NCBI GenBank assembly: GCA_964389685.1 | Contig: CAYMFM010000049.1 | Location: forward strand, 1 to 28,426 | Direction of reading: 5' to 3' | Source of the DNA: G020353115 sp964389685 | GTDB lineage: Bacteria; Bacteroidota; Bacteroidia; Bacteroidales; VadinHA17 | DNA length: 28,426 nucleotides | Part shown: one piece after another, positions 7,821-16,279 of the stretch | Layout of the letters: the number at the start of each line of letters is the position of its first letter | How positions within the stretch are numbered: the first letter of the stretch is position 1 | Notes under the pieces: generated by a model | Told to the model about the DNA's origin: nothing | Database searches by the model: none | The model's input: only the letters and a program-made list of their open reading frames with translations | Translations under genes and position numbers: made by a program

Positions 7821-10800
7821 ATGAGCATATACGGTAGTGCAGTACGCAAACCCATTACGACGACCATGATCTTTCTTGCCCTGATCGTCTTAGGATTTTA
7901 TTCACTGTTTCGATTACCCATTGATTTTTACCCAGAGCTTGAATTTCCTGCTATTTCAGTCTTTGCTATCTATAACGGTGCCAGCGCTGCAGACATTGAA
8001 ACCACCGTGAGTGAGGTGATTGAAGACAACCTGAACACCGTAAGTAATCTGAAAGAGATCTATTCGACGTCCAGGGATAACATGTCGATTGTAACCTGTG
8101 AGTTTGAATGGGGTACCAACCTGGATGAAGCAGCCAATGAAATCCGTGATGCCCTGAGCCTGGCTGAACAGGTGTTGCCGGAAGAGGTGGAAAAACCCTC
8201 CCTCTTTAAATTCAGTTCCAGCCTGATGCCCATCATGGTCTATGCTGTAACTGCCGAAGAGAACTATGCAGCTCTTGAAAAAATCATTGACGAGAAGATT
8301 GTCAATCCACTGAACCGGATTGAGGGCATTGGAGCTGTAGGGATGTTTGGCACACCCGGACGGGAGGTGCAGGTCAATATCGATCCCCGGAAAATGGAAG
8401 CATACGGCCTGACCGTTGAACAAATAGCTGGCATCCTGAACGCCGAAAATATGAATTTGCCGGCTGGTCACATCGAAATGGGAATGCTCGACTACCCCAT
8501 TCGAATCCAGGGTGAGTTTACCCGGAGCGATATGGTCCGCGATATTGTCCTGGCAAACATACAGGGGCAGACAATATACCTGCGTGATGTAGCTACCGTC
8601 AGGGATACACTCCGGGATATGACCCTGGATGAAAAAATAAATGGCAAAACCGGTTTGCGAATTATTGTCCAGAAACAATCCGGGGCAAATACCGTCGAGA
8701 TTGCCAGGAAGGTCAAAAAACAACTTCCCGCTTTGCAGGAAACACTCCCTCCGGATGTTACCATCCAACCCATCTTTGATACATCAGACTTCATCATCGA
8801 CTCAATCCGGAACCTCTCCAAAACCCTGCTGTTTGCCCTGATCTTTGTAACGCTGGTTGTTCTCTTTTTCCTCGGCAGGTGGAGAGCTACTTTTATCGTA
8901 GTACTGACCATCCCGATAGCCCTGATCGTAGCATTCATATACCTCTTTTTTACAGGCAATTCCATCAACGTTATTTCCCTCTCCTCCCTCTCGATTGCTA
9001 TAGGCATGGTGGTTGACGATGCAATCGTGGTGCTCGAGAATATTACGAAACATATAGAACGCGGAAGCAGCCCCAGGGAGGCTGCAATCTATGCTACCAA
9101 TGAGGTTTGGCTGGCGGTGATCGTAACTACCCTGACCGTCGTGGCGGTATTCATGCCAATGACCCTTGCCGGTGGAATGACCGGTGAATTGTTTGGCCAG
9201 CTGGGATGGGTTGTATCCATCACGGTGGTTACATCTACCTTAGCAGCCATCAGCCTCACACCCATGCTTACCTCAAAATTACTGAGGCTCAGGAAACCCA
9301 GGGAAAAAACTTCCCGGTTAAGCTACGATAGAACCATTCACCCGTTCCTGGAAGCCTTCGAACGATTCTATGAAAGAACCCTCTCCTGGACACTCCGGCA
9401 TAAAACCATGGTTATTATAACCTCATTCCTGATCTTTTTCGGATCGTTCGCCATGATAACGGTGGTCGGTACCGAGTTTATGCCGGAAGCAGACCAGGGG
9501 ACCCTGTCGGTTACCGTCGAACTGCAGACAGGAATACGGGTGGACGAAAGCATCCGGATTGCCCGAATGATTGATGCATTCATTTTTGAAAATCTTCCGG
9601 AAGTGGACATTATGAGCACATCAACCGGAGCCGATGACCGGGGTGGGATCTTTGCTATCTTTATGGAATCGGGGACCCATATCATCAATTTCTCTATGGG
9701 TCTGACATCCATGGAACAACGCACCCGAACAGTCTGGGAGCTTGCTGAAATCCTGCGCCAATACCTGGATAAAATACCAGAGATTATCACCTATACGGTC
9801 ACACCGAATGGAGGCATGGGATCAATGGCTACCAATAACATTACAGTTGAGATCTACGGGTATGATTTTGAGGAAACCAATATGATTGCTGATTCCATTG
9901 CGGCCAAAATCGCCCTGTTACAAGGGGCAAGAGACATTACCGTAAGCCGCAAACCATCCAAACCGGAATTTCAGATCATCCCCGACCGGAAAAGAATGGC
10001 GCAATATGGACTGAATACCTATACCCTGGCCAGCTCCGTAAGAAACCGGGTGTCGGGAGCCCTGATGAGTAAATACCGCGAACGCGGAAATGAATACGAT
10101 ATCGTTGTCCGCTTTACAGAAGATTACAGGAATTCACTATCGGACCTGGAGAATATTATGCTGAATGATCCACGGGGTAACAAGATCCGGTTGGCGGAAA
10201 TTGCCGATATCGATGAATACTGGTCTCCTCCAAACATCGATCACAAACGGAGGCAGCGGATCGTTACCGTATCCGTTACTCCATACAAAGTATCCCTGAA
10301 TAAAATTGCTGCTGAGATTCAGCAGACAATCGATGCAACGGATATTCCTCCGGATGTTTTGATCGAAACGGGAGGAGCCGTTGAGGACATGAAAGAATCC
10401 ATGATGGATCTGGGTATGCTGCTCGTCGTGGGACTGATTCTTGTTTATATCGTTATGGCCGCACAGTTCGAATCGCTGAAAATGCCCCTTATTATCATGT
10501 TCTCCATACCGTTTGCCTTCTCGGGTGTTATGATCGCCCTGTTTCTCACAAACACCACCTTAAGCACAATTTCAATGGTGGGGGGTGTTATGCTTGTGGG
10601 TATCGTGGTAAAGAACGCCATCGTGCTGGTGGATTACATTAACCTGATGCGCGACAGGGGATTTGAACTGAAGGAGGCAATCATCCTCTCCGGAAGATCC
10701 AGGCTGAGACCGGTCCTGATGACCACCCTGACCACCATCCTGGGCATGTTGCCCCTCGCACTAAGCCGTGGGGAAGGATCGGAAATCTGGAGCCCCATGG

Positions 10801-10934
10801 GCATTTCAGTAATCGGGGGGCTGATCTTTTCCACAATGGTTACACTCATCCTGGTTCCTGTAGTATACCAGTTATTCATGCGGAAAAGCGAACGGAGAAA
10901 AAATGAAAACGACTATGCATACCTGAATGCGTGA
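7821..10934 (+). CDS. Efflux RND transporter permease (HAE1/AcrB type)
   Basis: Proton-driven inner-membrane drug exporter, 1037 residues, full length. The two-fold RND layout is intact: TM1 near residues 14-30, a large periplasmic porter domain, TM2-6 (about 332-490), a second porter domain and TM8-12 at the C-terminus. The proton relay is present: the Asp pair D399-D400 in TM4 (GMVVDDAIVVLEN) and Lys931 in TM10 (GIVVKNAIVLVDY). These mark the hydrophobe/amphiphile (HAE1) group; the heavy-metal group has a different TM4 motif. The substrate cannot be told. It is encoded between its adaptor and a PG0541-like small protein. Confidence 0.95.
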   Translation: MSIYGSAVRKPITTTMIFLALIVLGFYSLFRLPIDFYPELEFPAISVFAIYNGASAADIETTVSEVIEDNLNTVSNLKEIYSTSRDNMSIVTCEFEWGTNLDEAANEIRDALSLAEQVLPEEVEKPSLFKFSSSLMPIMVYAVTAEENYAALEKIIDEKIVNPLNRIEGIGAVGMFGTPGREVQVNIDPRKMEAYGLTVEQIAGILNAENMNLPAGHIEMGMLDYPIRIQGEFTRSDMVRDIVLANIQGQTIYLRDVATVRDTLRDMTLDEKINGKTGLRIIVQKQSGANTVEIARKVKKQLPALQETLPPDVTIQPIFDTSDFIIDSIRNLSKTLLFALIFVTLVVLFFLGRWRATFIVVLTIPIALIVAFIYLFFTGNSINVISLSSLSIAIGMVVDDAIVVLENITKHIERGSSPREAAIYATNEVWLAVIVTTLTVVAVFMPMTLAGGMTGELFGQLGWVVSITVVTSTLAAISLTPMLTSKLLRLRKPREKTSRLSYDRTIHPFLEAFERFYERTLSWTLRHKTMVIITSFLIFFGSFAMITVVGTEFMPEADQGTLSVTVELQTGIRVDESIRIARMIDAFIFENLPEVDIMSTSTGADDRGGIFAIFMESGTHIINFSMGLTSMEQRTRTVWELAEILRQYLDKIPEIITYTVTPNGGMGSMATNNITVEIYGYDFEETNMIADSIAAKIALLQGARDITVSRKPSKPEFQIIPDRKRMAQYGLNTYTLASSVRNRVSGALMSKYRERGNEYDIVVRFTEDYRNSLSDLENIMLNDPRGNKIRLAEIADIDEYWSPPNIDHKRRQRIVTVSVTPYKVSLNKIAAEIQQTIDATDIPPDVLIETGGAVEDMKESMMDLGMLLVVGLILVYIVMAAQFESLKMPLIIMFSIPFAFSGVMIALFLTNTTLSTISMVGGVMLVGIVVKNAIVLVDYINLMRDRGFELKEAIILSGRSRLRPVLMTTLTTILGMLPLALSRGEGSEIWSPMGISVIGGLIFSTMVTLILVPVVYQLFMRKSERRKNENDYAYLNA

Positions 10935-10973
10935 TCCCGAATATCGGAACGATCAGATAAAAAATAAAAAAAC

Positions 10974-11267
10974 ATGAAAGCAGTATTTATAGTTTATAAC
11001 CAGGCCCATACGGAAAAAGTGGAGTATGTACTTGACCAGCTCGAAATACGTGGATTTACACGATGGCATAACCTCGCAGGAAAGGGAAGTGATACGGGCG
11101 ATCCGCACATGAATACCCATACCTGGCCTGAGCAAAATTGTGCTTCCCTTACCATAGTGAACGATGAAAAAGTGAATGACCTGCTGGATAAAATCCGTAA
11201 AATTGATAAGATCAATCGGAATGTCGGTGTCCGGGCATTCGTCTGGGATATTGTTTCCATGTATTAA
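10974..11267 (+). CDS. PG0541-family transporter-associated protein
   Basis: Small soluble protein of 97 residues, starting 39 bp after the RND pump gene. The whole sequence matches my memory of the Bacteroidota family named after PG0541 of Porphyromonas gingivalis: YNQAHTEKVEYVLD, RGFTRW (26-31), GKGSDTGDPH (36-45), THTWP (48-52) and a C-terminal VGVRAFVWDI. The alternating short strands and helices, with a long central loop carrying conserved Gly, His and Trp, resemble the ferredoxin-like fold of PII/CutA proteins; that comparison is inference. Members sit beside RND transporters, so it may sense a ligand or metal and modulate the pump. No signal peptide is seen. Its biochemical function is unknown. 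Confidence 0.85.
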   Translation: MKAVFIVYNQAHTEKVEYVLDQLEIRGFTRWHNLAGKGSDTGDPHMNTHTWPEQNCASLTIVNDEKVNDLLDKIRKIDKINRNVGVRAFVWDIVSMY

Positions 11268-11313
11268 TGGCGCAGAATTCCGGCAAATGTTCCCGCTTTT
11301 CAACAATAAAATG

Positions 11314-11321
11314 TAAATTTG
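11314..11321 (+). promoter_or_regulatory. Candidate aminotransferase promoter (-7 element)
   Basis: TAAATTTG matches the Bacteroidota consensus TAnnTTTG exactly. No TTG lies at the usual distance upstream. Transcription would start near 11326, giving a leader of roughly 54 nt that contains the small palindrome GGGAAATTCCC (11333-11343). Confidence 0.45.
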
Positions 11322-11379
11322 TGTACCGCAAAGGGAAATTCCCATAAAAGTAAAAACAGAATTTTTATCATCCAGTACC

Positions 11380-12579
11380 ATGCCACAAATCTCAACTAAG
11401 GGTATGAAGATGCCCGCCTCACCAATCCGGAAGCTTGTTCCTTTTGCAGAAGAAGCAAAGAAAAAAGGGAGAAAAGTATACCACCTGAATATCGGACAAC
11501 CCGACATTCCAACCCCTGAAGTGGCGATGAACGCAATCCGGAATATCGACCTGAAAGTCATTGCATACAGCCATTCCGCAGGGAATGAATCCTATCGGAG
11601 AAAACTGGCTGGATATTACCAGCGGATAGGAATCCGGATAGACCATACCGACCTGCTGATCACAACCGGAGGATCGGAAGCCATCCTTTTCTCCATGATG
11701 ACCTGCTTCAACCCGGGTGAAGAGATTATGATCTCTGAACCATTCTATGCCAATTATAATGGATTTGCCACAGCCGCAGGAGTGGTCATTAAACCCATTA
11801 CTGCTGCGATCGAAAATGGTTTTGCCCTTCCCCCGATTGAGGAGTTTGAAAAACTGATCGGACCCAAAACAAAAGGAATTATCATCTGCAGCCCGAACAA
11901 CCCGACCGGATACCTTTACTCTAAGGAGGAGATGCTGCAACTGAGGGATATCGTAAAAAAACATGATCTCTACCTTTTTTCCGATGAGGTCTACCGTGAG
12001 TTTTGTTACGACGGGCTGAAACACTATTCTGCCATGTGCCTGGAGGGAATCGATGAACATGTCGTGATGACGGATTCCGTATCAAAACGGTATAGCTCAT
12101 GTGGTGTCAGAATCGGAGCGCTGGTAACCAGAAACAGGCAGATCATTGAAACCGCACTTAAATTTGCCCAGGCAAGATTGAGCCCACCATCCCTTGGACA
12201 GATCGCCGGTGAAGCAGCGGTCGATACACCTCCCATCTATTTTAAAGAGGTGTATAATGAATACATTAACCGGAGAAATTATATGGTCGATGCACTCAAC
12301 AAAATGGAAGGAGTTATATGCCCCAAACCAAAAGGTGCATTCTACACCATCACTCACCTTCCTGTGGATGATACCGATAAATTTTGCCAGTGGTTACTCA
12401 GTGATTTCGAGTACAACAACGCCACCGTTATGATGGCCCCAGCTTCAGGCTTCTATGCCACCCCTGGCCTCGGAAAGCAAGAAGTCCGTATCGCTTATGT
12501 TCTTAAAATAGAAGACCTGAAAAATGCGATGAAATGCCTTGAGGAAGGTCTGAAAGCTTACCCGGGCAAAATAGTCTAA
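11380..12579 (+). CDS. Pyridoxal phosphate-dependent aminotransferase, class I/II
   Basis: Fold-type I PLP enzyme of 399 residues, in the aspartate/aromatic aminotransferase group. Visible landmarks are the N-terminal substrate segment HLNIGQPDIPTP (35-46), TTGGSEAI (95-102) for phosphate binding, SPNNPTGYLY (171-180) with the cofactor-ring Asn, SDEVYREF (201-208) with the Asp that pairs with the pyridine nitrogen, and TDSVSKRYSSCGVRIG (231-246) with Lys236 as the Schiff-base lysine. Near the C-terminus, QEVRIAYV supplies the carboxylate-binding Arg. The amino-acid substrate cannot be fixed from sequence; aspartate or a related amino acid is likely. It has its own promoter-like element and converges on the S41 protease gene with a 31-bp gap. 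Confidence 0.93.
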   Translation: MPQISTKGMKMPASPIRKLVPFAEEAKKKGRKVYHLNIGQPDIPTPEVAMNAIRNIDLKVIAYSHSAGNESYRRKLAGYYQRIGIRIDHTDLLITTGGSEAILFSMMTCFNPGEEIMISEPFYANYNGFATAAGVVIKPITAAIENGFALPPIEEFEKLIGPKTKGIIICSPNNPTGYLYSKEEMLQLRDIVKKHDLYLFSDEVYREFCYDGLKHYSAMCLEGIDEHVVMTDSVSKRYSSCGVRIGALVTRNRQIIETALKFAQARLSPPSLGQIAGEAAVDTPPIYFKEVYNEYINRRNYMVDALNKMEGVICPKPKGAFYTITHLPVDDTDKFCQWLLSDFEYNNATVMMAPASGFYATPGLGKQEVRIAYVLKIEDLKNAMKCLEEGLKAYPGKIV

Positions 12580-12610
12580 ATCTAATTCTTAACCATCAGC
12601 TGATCAAAGA

Positions 12611-13987
12611 TTATTTCTCAATTTCTTTCAGTGCTCTGATTGCTGATGGATAATTAGGATCAATCTCAAGGACTTTTTTATAATTTAAAACTGCCAATTG
12701 CTTTTCCCCGTTTTCCAGATAGGCTTCACCCAGGCTGTCATACACATCGGCAGATTCAGGATATGATATCACATTCGTTTTAAAAATTGCTATTGCCAGT
12801 TGATTCTTTTCTTGATCAAGATAATCATAACCCAATCGATTTATTGCAGATTGATTCATTAACTCTAATTCAATAGCTTTCATTAGACTGGTAATGATTA
12901 TTTCTTCAGCCTCTTCAAAACTATATTCATTAATAAGTTTTTCAGCTTTTACCAAATCACTTTTCAACTTGTTATAATTAGTGATTAAATTACTCTTTCT
13001 TAGTGCATAATAATCTTCTGCAGATTTTTTTGCATATTCAATTGCGACTTCAAGGGCCATAATAGCTGAAGTTTCAATATCTGGTTTTACACCTGTTCCT
13101 TCCCAATTGGTGCCAGTAATCGGATTAATCGCCCGTCCAAAAGGAATAGATATTCTTATATCATTGTATACAACCCAGGTTGAAGCAGGGTTTGCCCCAC
13201 CAGCAGATACTTCTCCTATAATTGTGGCACGATTTAAAGCCTGTAAATCATACGCAAATTCTTCAGCTCCGGAAAATGTCTTGCTGCTGATTAAAACATA
13301 TAAAGGAAGATCAACCATCTTCTTTCCAGGAATAGAATCATGCGTCCAGAACTCATCCGTACGATCCCTGTCCCTCCAATAAATATCATTGATGTGAATC
13401 GGCTTTTCAAAAAAGTAACTGAACAAATATGCCATATAATCAGGATCGCCACCCCGGTTCTCCCTCAAGTCAAAAATGATTGCATTCGTATTTGATAGAA
13501 ATTGCATAGCCGATGATAAAATTTCCATTGCTTCTTTCGAAAACATTACTGAGTTGATTTTTAGATAACCAACATTGCCCTCCATAATCTCGACTTTACT
13601 AATACCATAGTTGTTTTTTTGATCATCAAACTGATTAATAATCCTTTGTAAGTTCCGGTCATCATCAGTTTGTTCATCAGGATTAGGGCCAAGATATATC
13701 CCTAAATGTTTATCGGGACAAATAGAATGTAATTCATTATTTAAAATATCTATAAATTCTACTTTGTCCGCGATTCTTTTAAATGCTCCCTCTGCGAGTT
13801 TTAGGGTAATATGTTCTTCCATTTGAAGTGCAACATCAGGCACAACGTAAAATCGCTGTAGTAGTATACAAATTCTTTCAACAACTTGTTCTTTTTCTGA
13901 TTTTGTTAGAACTATGGTTTGATCCTGCGCTTGTAATAAAAAACCATTAGAAAAAGTGGCTATTAAAATGATGTAAATGATTCTCAT
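12611..13987 (-). CDS. S41 family peptidase with C-terminal TPR repeats
   Basis: Exported serine protease of the C-terminal-processing (S41/tail-specific) family, 458 residues. It has a signal peptide (about 1-20, ending LLQAQ), an N-terminal helical cap, then the S41 core: VGYLKINSVMFS (139-150), IIFDLRENRGGDP (170-182), and SSKTFSGAEEFAYDL (234-248) with Ser239 as the probable nucleophile. It lacks a clear PDZ domain and resembles the short IRBP/tricorn-like group common in Bacteroidota. The last ~70 residues (ADVYDSLGEAYLENGEKQLA and the following helix) are TPR repeats, suggesting protein-protein contacts. The gene is visibly richer in A and T than its neighbours. Substrate unknown. An inverted repeat overlaps its predicted promoter. 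Confidence 0.88.
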   Translation of the reverse strand: MRIIYIILIATFSNGFLLQAQDQTIVLTKSEKEQVVERICILLQRFYVVPDVALQMEEHITLKLAEGAFKRIADKVEFIDILNNELHSICPDKHLGIYLGPNPDEQTDDDRNLQRIINQFDDQKNNYGISKVEIMEGNVGYLKINSVMFSKEAMEILSSAMQFLSNTNAIIFDLRENRGGDPDYMAYLFSYFFEKPIHINDIYWRDRDRTDEFWTHDSIPGKKMVDLPLYVLISSKTFSGAEEFAYDLQALNRATIIGEVSAGGANPASTWVVYNDIRISIPFGRAINPITGTNWEGTGVKPDIETSAIMALEVAIEYAKKSAEDYYALRKSNLITNYNKLKSDLVKAEKLINEYSFEEAEEIIITSLMKAIELELMNQSAINRLGYDYLDQEKNQLAIAIFKTNVISYPESADVYDSLGEAYLENGEKQLAVLNYKKVLEIDPNYPSAIRALKEIEK

Positions 13988-14008
13988 TTGAAGTTATTCT
14001 TATATCGT

Positions 14009-14054
14009 CAACACGACTGTTGAACAAATCTCGTGTTGGCAGATTGTACATCAA
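14009..14054 (-). promoter_or_regulatory. S41 peptidase promoter with overlapping inverted repeat
   Basis: On the minus strand, TTG (14052-14054) is followed after 19 nt by GAGATTTG (14025-14032), one mismatch from TAnnTTTG. An inverted repeat with perfect 8-bp arms, CAACACGA at 14009-14016 and TCGTGTTG at 14031-14038, overlaps the -7 element and the expected start of transcription near 14020. This is the placement of a repressor operator or a leader hairpin; neither is proven. Confidence 0.35.
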
Positions 14055-14169
14055 TTTCAAGTATTATTTCTCGGAAGGTTAATTCGATTCCGCGTATAAT
14101 GAATTAGGTTTCATAAAATCGGTCCTGTCAGGCAGGTTAGCAGTGGTAACAAGACCTACTATCCATTAT

Positions 14170-15867
14170 CTACTTCAGCCAGAACTCAATCGGTAAGTCT
14201 ATATCACAACTCACAGGCTTACCATCCTGCTTACCTGGATTCCAATTAGGCATTGCTTTTACGACTCGCAAAGCTTCCTTATCCAATGATGGAAACACCG
14301 ATTTTTTCACCTTAGCCTCCTCTATCTCACCCTTTTCATTAATTCTGATATTAACATATACAGTACCAGATTTGCCTGCATTTAGTGCATCTTCAGGATA
14401 CTTTATACTCTTGGAAATGAATTTCGCCAGAGCAGCTTTGCCACCCGGGAAAGTGGGTAGATCTTCGACAACATAAAAGACCTTTATATCAGTGTCTACT
14501 TCAGCGACTTCTTCTACCTCAGCCACTTCATTAATCTCGACTAGGCTGTTCTCTATTTCAACATCAACCGCTTCGTCAGCAATTTCAACTTCCGCTACCT
14601 CAACTTCAATGGCTTCCAGGACTTCCTCAACCTCCTCAACATCAACAGTAACGTCTACGGTTGCATCGATGTCCAGATCTTCATCCATATCAATTTCGTA
14701 TGAGGTGCGCTCCATCTTGATCTCATCATAATTCCCCTTTTCAACAAGGAGGGCTATCGTCTCATATCCCACATACGATATCATTAAGACATCCTTTTTG
14801 CTTGGAACTTCAATCTGAAATTTACCCTGCTCATCCGAGGTTGTTCCCTTTGTTGTGCCTTTAATAATAACGTGTGCACCTGCCAGTGGCAAACCGGTAT
14901 CTTTAGCGATGATCTTTCCTTCAATCTTAATCCCCGATTCCTGAATATTCAGTGTTTCAAACAACGTCGAACTCATATCATGAACCGAAGTGGAGAAGGC
15001 CATGGATAAAATAATGATTATTGGAAGAAGGATGAATATCCTTAACTTCCTGCGATTGGGTGATTTCTCTTTTTTCATCATGTGAATCCTTCTTTTACTG
15101 AGTGAATAATTAAACGAATGAGTGAGTCCAATCCCGGGTGTACCTAAAACATATTCCAAAAGAAGGTTTAAATAAACCGGTTTGGAAATTCCCTGTCGAA
15201 TGGTTCCCTGGTCAGCAAGAAACTCATGAACCTCTTTTAACGACCAGCGGAAAAACCATACAAACGGATTAAACCACTGTATTATAGTTACGATTTCCAG
15301 CAGTAACAGGTCTGCCCAATGTCCCTGTTTGATGTGTTCTTTCTCATGTGCAATAATGGCTTTGACATTGGATTCATTAAACAGCTGGTTTGGTAAAAAA
15401 ATATAGGAAAGAAATGAAAAAGGAACGGAAAAGCGACCATTTGGGATAACCTTAATTCCTTCAATGGACTCGATCCTGCTTCTGGTTATTAATAAAATAA
15501 CATGCCCGGTTTGATAAAACAACCGCAGACATAACAATAGAACACCGGTCCAGTATACCGTGAGAATAAACTCACGGAGATTAAACTCCCCACCCCCGGT
15601 TATCTGATCCTCAGAAGCATTCAACAGAATAGCATTCTGTATGTAATGATAACCTGAATTGATTGCACGGGCAGGAGAGCCGGTTTCTGTAATTCCATTA
15701 AATCCCAGATTTACTAATGGAAGAATGCCGACCAGGAGAATCGTACCGAGAAAATAAATCCTGTTGAATCTGAAAAATGTCTCCTTCTTCAGAAGAGTCC
15801 AGTAGGCAATATAAAATACCGATAGGGCAAACGCCGACTTGATGAGGTATGGATAAAATTCCATCAC
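14170..15867 (-). CDS. M56 family (BlaR1-type) membrane metallopeptidase with regulatory-like and TonB C-terminal domains
   Basis: Inner-membrane sensor protease of 565 residues. Transmembrane segments lie near 4-24, 38-56, 98-118 and 277-292. The zinc-protease motif HEKEH (174-178) is followed by EVHEFLADQ (212-220) with the likely third ligand. After the last membrane segment comes a carboxypeptidase-regulatory-like beta domain (about 314-385, GKIIAKDTGLPLAGAHV), a long acidic Val/Glu/Asp stretch (about 386-465), and a TonB C-terminal domain (PTFPGGKAALAKFI through LPIEFWLK, 471-565). BlaR1 relatives cleave a cognate BlaI repressor on an envelope signal. Its ATG overlaps the blaI-like stop codon (ATGA), so the pair is translationally coupled. 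The ligand is unknown and there is no penicillin-binding sensor domain. Confidence 0.9.
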   Translation of the reverse strand: MMEFYPYLIKSAFALSVFYIAYWTLLKKETFFRFNRIYFLGTILLVGILPLVNLGFNGITETGSPARAINSGYHYIQNAILLNASEDQITGGGEFNLREFILTVYWTGVLLLCLRLFYQTGHVILLITRSRIESIEGIKVIPNGRFSVPFSFLSYIFLPNQLFNESNVKAIIAHEKEHIKQGHWADLLLLEIVTIIQWFNPFVWFFRWSLKEVHEFLADQGTIRQGISKPVYLNLLLEYVLGTPGIGLTHSFNYSLSKRRIHMMKKEKSPNRRKLRIFILLPIIIILSMAFSTSVHDMSSTLFETLNIQESGIKIEGKIIAKDTGLPLAGAHVIIKGTTKGTTSDEQGKFQIEVPSKKDVLMISYVGYETIALLVEKGNYDEIKMERTSYEIDMDEDLDIDATVDVTVDVEEVEEVLEAIEVEVAEVEIADEAVDVEIENSLVEINEVAEVEEVAEVDTDIKVFYVVEDLPTFPGGKAALAKFISKSIKYPEDALNAGKSGTVYVNIRINEKGEIEEAKVKKSVFPSLDKEALRVVKAMPNWNPGKQDGKPVSCDIDLPIEFWLK

Positions 15868-16244
15868 GAGCTTCCTTCTTTTTTCTCCAGTTCCCTTTCA
15901 ATCTCTTTTACTATTTCCTCAAGGTCTTCAATGCCAATGTTGTGCTCTTTAGCAAAAAAAGAAGCCATTTGAGGAAAGGAATTGTCAAAATACTTGGAAA
16001 GGAATTCCCGGAAATGAAACCGCGTATACTCCTCCTTGGAAATTTGAGGAAAATATTCATACGTTGTTCCATACGACTTGTGGTCCACAAATCCCTTCTT
16101 CTCCAATACCCTGACTACGGTTGAAACAGTATTGTAAGCCGGCTTGGGTTCCGGTAATTGCTCCAGAATATCCCTGACCAGAACCCTGTCCAGCTCCCAG
16201 ATGATATGCATGATCTGCTCTTCAGCCTTTGTAAGTGTTATCAT
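15864..16244 (-). CDS. BlaI/MecI/CopY family transcriptional repressor
   Basis: Cytoplasmic winged-helix repressor of 126 residues. The family N-terminus LTKAEEQIMHIIWELDRVLV is followed by the recognition region PAYNTVSTVVRVLEKKGFVDHK (about 34-55) and a C-terminal dimerisation helix region with the stretch where BlaI proteins are cut (FHFREFLSKYFD). It precedes and overlaps the M56 gene, forming the classic repressor-sensor pair: signal reaches the M56 protease, the repressor is inactivated, the operon is induced. Methionine 1 is the only sensible start because the conserved domain begins at residue 3. Three ACTA-N6-TAGT-like sites lie directly upstream, implying autoregulation. Targets other than itself are not evident, though the NamZ-like gene lies next upstream on the same strand. 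Confidence 0.92.
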   Translation of the reverse strand: MITLTKAEEQIMHIIWELDRVLVRDILEQLPEPKPAYNTVSTVVRVLEKKGFVDHKSYGTTYEYFPQISKEEYTRFHFREFLSKYFDNSFPQMASFFAKEHNIGIEDLEEIVKEIERELEKKEGSS

Positions 16245-16248
16245 ATAA

Positions 16249-16279
16249 CAAATATAAAACTATATTTTTAGTTTTCCAA
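16249..16279 (-). promoter_or_regulatory. blaI-like promoter, apparently leaderless
   Basis: Minus strand: TTG at 16277-16279, 20-nt spacer, then TATATTTG at 16249-16256, an exact TAnnTTTG. The start codon of the repressor is only 4 nt beyond the -7 element, so transcription should begin at or within a base or two of the ATG (16244). Operator site 1 fills the spacer completely. Confidence 0.6.

Noticed and set aside
7956..8768. 270-codon frame opposite the RND pump gene
   Set aside because: Shadow frame; the plus-strand pump is full length with all family motifs, and this frame shows no recognisable domain.
12593..12649. CCATCAGC/GCTGATGG inverted repeat as a bidirectional terminator between convergent genes
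   Set aside because: The loop is about 41 nt and one arm lies inside the S41 coding region; there is no T-run, so it may be chance.
14492..14731. 79-codon Ser/Thr-rich frame on the plus strand
   Set aside because: It is the antisense of the acidic Val/Glu repeat in the M56 gene, an artefact of low complexity.
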